64,000 nucleotides of DNA from the NCBI GenBank assembly GCA_018873225.1, contig JAEILZ010000003.1:434001-498000 (forward strand). Direction: 5' to 3'. This DNA comes from [Phialemoniopsis] sp. UDSM-2020 (taxonomy: Eukaryota; Ascomycota; Sordariomycetes; Thyridiales; Thyridiaceae). The notes beneath the pieces are model-generated. The model was not told the DNA's origin, did not search any database, and worked only from the letters and a program-made list of their open reading frames with translations. Made by a program: the position numbers and the translations under genes. Of the stretch, positions 57,259 to 64,000 are shown one piece after another (positions within the stretch are counted from its first letter, which is position 1; every line of letters starts with the position of its first letter).

Positions 57259-57775
57259 ATCGACAATTGTGACGACGGAAATCTTGTGCAACCGATGGAA
57301 AACGAGTCAGCGATCCAGAAAATCGGAACAAAGCTGGCATGAGGGAAGGATTTCTCCATGGGACGATTAGACTTGTCAGAAGAACCTTCTTGTAGTCTCA
57401 GCAATGATTGCGTGAACTGAGAGGTGTGCGTGGCCGAACCTGCGGTCCACGGTTTACATGTCACACCATCCGTCGCTAACTCGCCGTCCTCGGTCCACAC
57501 TGGAATTCAAAGGCCGGAAATGAGGTTAGACCGACTAGGGCAGGGTGTGGGGGGTGTGGAGATGAGTGCGGAGAGTCGAGATTTGGGGATGCGGGGATTA
57601 CGTCCAGGATTTCAAATCTGATCATGCCAAATTGACTCGAGTTGCCCCAGCACTTTGCATCCCTTCACCCGGAACCCGGAACTCCAACTATTAGCAACGA
57701 GTGGTCATCTCGCAGACAAGTCACATCTCGCCCTCTGGGTCGGCGGTGGCTGTGTGACTCCGAAAATCCCGAAAG
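57259..57775. promoter_or_regulatory. Bidirectional promoter of MFS transporter and Zn2Cys6 regulator
   Basis: 517 bases between two divergent starts. A direct repeat CGGAAC-C-CGGAAC lies at 57670-57682, about 95 bases before the regulator's ATG. CGG half-sites are the usual targets of Zn2Cys6 factors, so autoregulation is possible but unproven. Confidence 0.4.
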
Positions 57776-60306
57776 ATGGCCCATACCAGCAACAGAACGC
57801 GTCGTCCGCCGACCGCAAGGGAGGCAAAAATCTGCAAGACCTGCTCATCATGCCGCGTCAAGAAGGTTCGCTGCTGTGGTACACGTCCGAGATGCACCGA
57901 GTGTGTCAACGATGATCTTGACTGTGTCTACCTCCAAGATGCACGCAGCCAACCCCGGCCGTCCCGGACGCGGCTCAGGTCTCTCGAGGCCACTGTCGCA
58001 AACATGCTGAATTACATGAAAGCATCTGGTATCGCAGCCGCGGATGCCCGACCCGAGCAGTGGATCAATGGGACCGCTGATGCTGCCGGTCTCGGTGCAC
58101 CGCCCATTGCAACACGCTCTCACGATGTAGGGGTGGACGCGGCTTTACCGGCCCCAATCCCTGAAGCGCGGCACCAGGATACATCAACACCGGTTCTCGT
58201 GACTTTTGGGGAAGCCAGAGAGGTCAATCATCCTGTCATTCGTTTCGATACTAGAAGCCCTCAAGTCGCTCCTTGCGATGAACTCCAGGCCCCTGGAGAG
58301 CCCTTCGATGGCCCACATTCGAGTGTTGATAGATCGCCAAGTTTTGACCCTCGTGGTTCGGACGGCCAGACACACCAAAAGAAGGGCATTGACACGATAA
58401 GTAATTCTAGTCTCTCACCAGGAGAGGCGCGAGTCGCAGCAATCCTGCACAAGGATGGATGCATCTCTTCGGTACACGGTCTGACCAGCGTCTTGAATAA
58501 CCATGTGCCCAAGGATGCTTCAAACCATGATCACCCTAGCGAAACAATACGAGAGCTCGCTGCTGCCGCGGCAAAAGCTCGTCTCATTAGTTATGCTGCT
58601 CTCCAGAGCCAGCGTGAAAGCTGGGTTTATAATCAACCGCAAATCAAGGTTGATTTTGACGGCTGCGATCCCGGCTTGGCCAAGCACCTTCTCGAACTCC
58701 ATTTCAACCGCTTCCACTATGCCTATCTGATCTCCTACCGCCCGGCTATCATTGATAGCTTAGCCAATGGTGGAGGTCCGTGGGTCAACAAGTTGTTGTT
58801 AAATGCTATATACTATTCCAGCTCCCTGTTCAGCGACAAGCCGTGCCTTCAAGCAGACCCCGATGATCCGCAGAGCATCGGAGCACACTACTACGACCGT
58901 TTCTGCCAATTGCTGGGCGCAGAGCTCTTGAAGCCAAGCATACCTACTGCTGCGGCCCTGCTCCTCACCAGCTCTTCCCTGGTATCTCATGGGCGATCTA
59001 GCGCTGGATGGACTCTTTCGGGCATTGCTTACCGAATGGTGATCGACCTCGGATGCCATCTGACGCTGGAGCCGAATACCAGTATCGACACGGGAGGCCG
59101 TTCGGAAAGTACAACAAAGTTCAACGACGTCGAGCAAGAGATGAGGAAGAGGCTGTATTGGGGTGCAATGGCGATCGATGTCACTCAAGCTCTGTACCTT
59201 GGGCGTCCTTGCATGTTGGCCCCGGTGGAAGCCAGAGTGCCCCTTTCCTTTCTTGACACGTTTGAGGAACTAGAGAAATGGGAACCGTATATCGATCCAG
59301 AGATGCCGTCAAGTCGCCCTCCGGCATACACGCCCCAACCTGCTTATGGAGTGTCCACGTTCAGTGCGCTCACACGGCTTTTCCAAGTTGCCACGAGGAT
59401 TATCAAGTTGTACGGCATCGACGCCATTAAGTCGAAAAAGGACTACATACAGCAAGAATTGACAGAAACTGATCAAGCACTTCAGCGTTGGAGTTCATTG
59501 TTACCGCAGCACCTTCGTTTCGACCCGGATGGACCGTCCATACCTCCACCCCACCAAATCGTCCTCCAGTGAGTATTTCGTATAGTCATCATTCAAACGC
59601 TCTCACAACCTCTAACATATATCTCAGCTCCACATTCCACGCCTTGACTATCCTCCTTCATCGAGCGTTTCTCGAAAGCGGTCATCTTTGGCACCACTCA
59701 AACAACAACATCCGGCGGCGTAGCGAGGAGAAATGCTTGCAAAGTGCACTCAGCATTGGAAAACATGTGCGCTGCTACCGCGATACATTCACTCTGCGAG
59801 GAGCGCCATACTTGCTGTCTTATGCGGCGTACTCCGCCGTCGTGATCATCCTCCACCGCGAACGGCATAGACGTGGCGACTACGTCAAACTGATATCATT
59901 CTACTGGACCTGTCTGAGCGAGTTGCAGAAGGGTTGCAACTTTGGCATGAAGAAACCCCTGACTGTGCTGAACGAAATGGTCCGGGAGTATGAGATCAGT
60001 GTCAAGGAAACTGGCGCGGGCGGCTCTGATGACGATGATGGTGCGATTGAGCAGATTGGGCTCGATGAAAGCTTCTTTTCCGCCCTTCCCATGGACTCGT
60101 CCTACGACCAGTCTATGCTATCCGAACAGACCGCACCGCAGATGTCCGACAGTTTTATGCCCATTGACGGCAACGGCCTTGATCAGTTCAACGACCCATA
60201 CTTCGCCTCTGCGCCAGAGACGATGGGTTATGTTGATGGTCAGGAGAGCAACCTGTGGCATGATACCCTTTACGGTCTGTTTACCACGTCATTGCCCTTT
60301 GGTTGA
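57776..60306 (+). CDS. Zn2Cys6 fungal transcription factor
   Basis: Exons 57776-59568 and 59628-60306; 823 residues. The zinc cluster is at about residues 20-50: CKTCSSCRVKKVRCCGTRP, with spacing C-x2-C-x6-C-x6-C-x2-C-x6-C, followed by an RTRLRSLEATVANML helix that may dimerise. The middle homology region of the fungal-specific TF domain spans about 290-560 (HLLELHFNRFHYAYLISYRP; GIAYRMVIDLGCHL; RKRLYWGAMAIDVTQALYLG), typical of XlnR/AmyR-like and cluster regulators. The C-terminus is acidic (GGSDDDDGAIEQIGLDESFF), a probable activation segment. It lies between the MFS transporter and the EthD/cyclase/BVMO genes and is the natural pathway regulator. Confidence 0.92.
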
Positions 60307-60392
60307 AGGAGAGGTTTGAATCGACCACGTTGATTCAGACGTACAACTATCTATCCTACCAATGCAGTCTTCGCTATGACTGGCATTGTTGT

Positions 60393-61058
60393 TCATGGCT
60401 GGCTAGTCTTCACCACCTTCCAAACACGGCGGACATTTGGCTTCGCAGCCCTCTTCCGCACTTGTTCTGTCCAACCCGTCAGACTATCCTGCCACACGGG
60501 CCCTCCAAGCCCATTGTCGGCGTCATAGTAGTTCCATCCATAGTACGTGGCAGTCTCCACCTCGCCATATGTGCGGTCATGCCGATAGCGTCGGCAATTG
60601 TTCCAGCCGGGCACCAGACTCAGCTTGGCGCTGTGCTCAGTGGTATACCAGTCGACGTAGTCCTTCTCCCATCCCGGGCCCGGCGTGCCACCGTTGCTGA
60701 CGAGCGTCGAGCCTACGACAGGGGGCTTGGCTAGAAGATGTGGCTCGGCCGACAGCTCTTTTGCGTCGCTAGTGTCGCGCCCGTTGAGAAATCCGCAGAC
60801 CTCCCAAGCAATTGACGCAAGGTCTTGGGAGTGCGCCTTGACATCGTCGTTGTAGAACTTCGGGTTGTTCAGAACTGGAGTGATGTCGGACAAGAAGTAG
60901 GTTGTGTTGTATCTAGGTTTCACTCCGTCCTGTTCTTCGAGAATATAGAACGCTTCGACGTTAGGGCACGGTGTAGGCGGTGCTAAGTTGCTCTCGGGAA
61001 TCTGATCACGACCCTCGTGAGGGTGCGCGAAGCGCATGATAATACCAGGGACCGCCAT
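60393..61058 (-). CDS. EthD-like dimeric alpha-beta barrel protein
   Basis: Single exon, 221 residues, ATG at 61056-61058. The C-terminal half contains the EthD/ABM-superfamily block EKDYVDWYTTEHSAKLSLVP followed by GWNNCRRYRHDRTYGEVE, with the conserved Tyr-x-x-EH and a later Arg pair. The N-terminal half (FAHPHEGRDQIP; FYILEEQDGVKPRYNTTYFL) may be a second, degenerate barrel repeat. EthD-type proteins take part in ether or aromatic ring degradation and in polyketide ring closure or oxidation. The catalytic residue cannot be named with certainty. It ends 87 bases from the end of the Zn2Cys6 gene (converging) and is divergent from the cyclase-family gene. Confidence 0.72.
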   Translation of the reverse strand: MAVPGIIMRFAHPHEGRDQIPESNLAPPTPCPNVEAFYILEEQDGVKPRYNTTYFLSDITPVLNNPKFYNDDVKAHSQDLASIAWEVCGFLNGRDTSDAKELSAEPHLLAKPPVVGSTLVSNGGTPGPGWEKDYVDWYTTEHSAKLSLVPGWNNCRRYRHDRTYGEVETATYYGWNYYDADNGLGGPVWQDSLTGWTEQVRKRAAKPNVRRVWKVVKTSQP

Positions 61059-61605
61059 GCTGCGCGAGCGGATTGATGCTTACTGAGTGGTGGACGAGCA
61101 CGTCTACCCGGGCAACAGTATTTTGAAAGACTTGCAATGAAGCAGTAGAGTGAATCTTAGCAAGCGACCTTTCCTGACGCAAGAACTGGGTTGTATAGTA
61201 AAAACAAAGATGTCTTTGTTGAAGATTATTGTAGTTTTCTCACTGTGGTTTAGTCTTTCAGTGCTTCGACCGGTCTCGGATATGGAGACTCACATCTGGG
61301 CGGAACATGAAATTGTTCAGGAATTACAATACCGAGTAGATCGCTAGTGCACTTGTTAATATGTCTCCACAATTGCAGCCATCGGTAATCTGATGGAACA
61401 ACAGCTGCGGTTCGAGCTTCCGGCACTGTCGATCAGTCCAAGGAGAGTATTTTTGGTCATGATCTAGTACGTAGACTCGAAGCATCTCAGGTCCAGAGGA
61501 AAGGATATCAGTGAGGTTATAGTACGGACGATATTGGCTTGCCACAGCGTCTCTTCCCGTACCCAACCACAAACCGCACCTAGCAAACGAAAGGCAACTT
61601 AAGCA
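61059..61605. other. Intergenic, divergent promoter of EthD-like and cyclase-family genes
   Basis: 547 bases shared by two divergent starts, which would suit co-regulation. No repeat, RNA or clear factor site assigned. Confidence 0.4.
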
Positions 61606-62857
61606 ATGAAACCTGTCCCGTCCTTCGATCAGCTTCCCCTGCGAGAGGGAGATCCCCCACACTCAGCTTGGGGGCTTTGGGGCGAAGACCCGGAGAAAGC
61701 AGCGTTAGGCTCACTGAACTATCTGACCGACGAAGGAGTTCGAGAAGCTATCAAGGAAATTCAAACCGGCGAGCGAGTGGGCTTAAAGTAAGTCTAGTTC
61801 GTCGTAGTCTCGCCAGGAGGTCTTCCCAATAGGTTGTTGCACAGCATGTTGCCTTTCGTGATGTGCTGTAGGGCATACCGTAGGCTAACGATGACAGTCT
61901 CCCCCTTGATCTTATCAATCCTCCTTTCCTGGGTAGAGTTGGCTTCGAGCACAAGATGATCAACAAGAGCCCACGGGTCATCAATGATGATATTGTACGT
62001 AACTGTGTAACGGGCACTACTTGCATGGAGTATTTCCTAAACCGTCAGCTCACGCGATCAGATCACATTCAACACACAAGGAAGCTCCCAATGGGACAGT
62101 CTTCGGCATTTTGCCTTTCAAAAAGAAAAGAAATTCTACAATGGGTAGGTCACGTTCGGAAAACTCGAAGCTAGGCACCGACTTTCATTAACAGTTCGAA
62201 TACACTATTAGAGTTACGCAAGAGCAAATTTATTCTGGCCATCAGACGAATTACAATGATCTCCAATCTTGGACCGCTCGAAACCTGGCAGGCCGTGGGG
62301 TCCTTATTGACTATGCGTCGTGGGCCGAACGACAAGGCATCGAATTCGAGGCATTTTCCTCCCATCCTATTTCAATAGATGATATTGAGGCCATTGCCGT
62401 GGAACAGGGTGTCACCTTCCAGCCAGGCGACGTCCTCTTTCTCAGAACAGGTTTTGTTGCCGCTTACAAGAGCGCCGATGAGGGCAGACGCAAGCTAGCT
62501 GCGGAAGGCAGATGGATTGGGGTTAGTCAGAGCAAGGAAGCTATGGCCTGGTTCTGGGAAAAGCAATTCGCGGCTTTGGCAGCAGACAATCCTGCTTTCG
62601 AAATGATCCGTGAGTCAACCTCGATCTTTGAATGAAAACTGTTGTTAATGGTATGAGCAGCACCAGTAGACCACGATATGTGGCTCCACCCAGTCTTCCT
62701 GTCAGGTTGGGGAACACCAATTGGAGAACTCTTTGACTTGGAAAGCTTGGCAGAGCTATGCAAGAAGAACCAGAGATGGACCTTTTTCTTCACATCCTCT
62801 CCACTGAACTACACCGGCGCTGTTGCATCGCCGCCAAATGCCACGGCCATTATGTAG
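61606..62857 (+). CDS. Cyclase-family (kynurenine formamidase-like) metal hydrolase
   Basis: Exons 61606-61787, 61898-61994, 62062-62144, 62212-62609 and 62661-62857; 318 residues. The start MKPVPSFDQLPLREGDPPHS and GLWGEDPEKAALGSLNYLT match a fungal subfamily of PF04199. In place of the bacterial HxGTHxDxPxH metal motif it has NTQGSSQWDSLRHFAF, the variant usual in this subfamily, with Asp and His kept. GVLIDYASWAERQGIEFEAF and FQPGDVLFLRTGFVAAY are further conserved blocks, and PVDHDMWLHPVFLSGWGTPI near the end supplies more polar residues. Expected chemistry is hydrolysis of an amide or lactone/ring of an aromatic compound in the cytosol. It fits after a Baeyer-Villiger or ring-hydroxylation step. 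The fourth exon needs acceptor ATTAG at 62211 rather than the earlier AACAG. Confidence 0.83.
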
Positions 62858-63445
62858 AAAGATAATATAATATGATGTCAAAATTTAGTGGTGAACGCAA
62901 ACAGTCTCAATGGCCATACATCACGATGAAAGTGGACATCGACATCAACAAATAAAGTATGTGATTAAAGCCTGTCTACCTAAGGTCCCTTGCCTACCAA
63001 GGTCATATCCTTTCAAGGAATTCATCGCATGATTCTAGGACGATTGTGTCCCATGCCGATACTTCGGTGTAGAGAAGACCATGGAAATCACGTCTGCTTG
63101 GGAAACTAACCCGGGTTTCAATGTCCATTCCGGCTCGGCTACGCAGCTCTGTGTTGTGGGGCTCCCCTGGACATCAAACGCCGCCACCAGACCGCCTGGT
63201 TGTGCATGCCCGGCACCATCGACTTGATGGTTCCACTCACCTAAGGTCGGTCGAGACAAACCATCAGGTCTTGTGCATCAGGATCTCCAATGACACGGCC
63301 ATCATACGATATCCAAGACCGATATAGGAGAAAGAAGATGATGCTGTTCTTATAGGTTAGACAAGTCTCTCCGACAAAGTTCTGGGAGGACGGTCAGATA
63401 AGCCAAGACAAGACGGTCATCGTTTCGCAAACTTCATAATTCATC
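62858..63445. other. Intergenic, promoter of the Baeyer-Villiger gene
   Basis: 588 bases between two same-strand genes. Only short open frames; no repeat or RNA gene seen. Confidence 0.4.
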
Positions 63446-64000
63446 ATGCCACACGTGCGACAGGTGATCAATTCCAATCGGGCAGGCGACGAGCATGCCG
63501 GCCACAATGGTGGCCTCGTCAATCGCATCGATGAGTCTCCTGCCACTTACCGTATCACGGAGAAAAGTCTTGGTGAACCTCGCGATCTGAGAGTGATCAC
63601 GATTGGTGCAGGCGCTGCAGGTCTTAACCTGGCTTACCAGATTGACAAGCACATGCAACACGTCACTCATGTCATCTATGAGAAGAACGCGGGGGTCGGT
63701 GGCACTTGGTACGAGAACAGGTACCCTGGATGTGCCTGTGACATCCCTTCACACAACTATCAGTTTACCTGGGAGCCCAATCCAGAGTGGAACCACTTGT
63801 ACGTTACTCCCGTAATCCAGTACGGAGAGGCTATTGCTAACCCGAAAGCAGCTACTCACCGGCCCCCGAGATCCAGGACTATTTCCGGTCTTTGGCCCAA
63901 AAATACGAACTTTACCGTTTCATCAAGCTGAGCCACAGAGTCAGCAGCGCCACCTGGAATGAAGAAGAAGGCATATGGAATCTGAAAATCGAGAACCTTG
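63446..64000 (+). CDS. Baeyer-Villiger flavin monooxygenase, N-terminal part
   Basis: Exons 63446-63798 and 63852-64000, continuing past the window; about 167 residues visible. The FAD-binding Rossmann motif is VITIGAGAAGLNLAYQI (about residue 50). The block GGTWYENRYPGCACDIPSHN (about 85-105) is the FAD/active-site segment of class B flavin monooxygenases; its form matches Baeyer-Villiger enzymes rather than N-hydroxylases. SPAPEIQDYFRSLAQKYEL follows at the start of exon 2. The diagnostic FxGxxxHxxxW motif should lie beyond 64,000. It would insert oxygen beside a ketone to give an ester or lactone, using NADPH and O2. A 45-residue N-terminal extension precedes the fold, as in long fungal BVMOs. 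Confidence 0.88.

Overview
This window is nuclear DNA of a filamentous ascomycete (Pezizomycotina). Genes are split by short introns (about 45-80 bases, GT...AG), lie on both strands without operons, and encode typical fungal families: Zn2Cys6 regulators, P450s, many MFS transporters, a sedolisin, GH79 and WSC proteins. The content suits a plant- or soil-associated species, perhaps a Sordariomycete, but the sequence does not fix the genus. Exon models were built by hand; wherever complete exons are listed, the summed lengths are multiples of three and the joined frame matches the family.

Layout. 0-5 kb: start of an unknown gene, a divergent Hsp70-like ATPase, and an unknown gene with unresolved 5' exons. 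5.5-21.6 kb: an accessory block with an aldo/keto reductase broken by two in-frame TGA codons, a copper amine oxidase, a dihydroflavonol-reductase-like SDR, a Zn2Cys6 regulator, an amidase, two MFS transporters and a polytopic membrane protein resembling fungal membrane terpene cyclases. The block carries GATA-factor-type sites (AGATAA) in several intergenic spaces, so amine/amide nitrogen scavenging is a reasonable reading. 22.7-34.4 kb: mostly secreted hydrolases (GH79 glycosidase, S53 peptidase, SGNH esterase, acid phosphatase) around one housekeeping gene, replication factor C subunit 3.

35-49.6 kb: a P450, a WSC-domain surface protein with exact tandem repeats, a GST-like protein, an unknown protein, a second P450, a large five-exon unknown gene broken by one in-frame TAA, and a Dal5-type MFS transporter. 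51-64 kb: a compact accessory set of a P450 resembling phenylacetate hydroxylases, a monooxygenase/EthD-type barrel protein, a carboxymuconolactone-decarboxylase-like protein, an MFS transporter divergent from a Zn2Cys6 regulator, an EthD-like protein, a cyclase-family hydrolase and the start of a Baeyer-Villiger monooxygenase that runs off the window. It reads as a regulated pathway for oxidising and opening a ring, either catabolic or as the tailoring end of a polyketide cluster beyond 64 kb. This is the best candidate for an undescribed system here.

No tRNA, rRNA, CRISPR or intact transposon was recognised.
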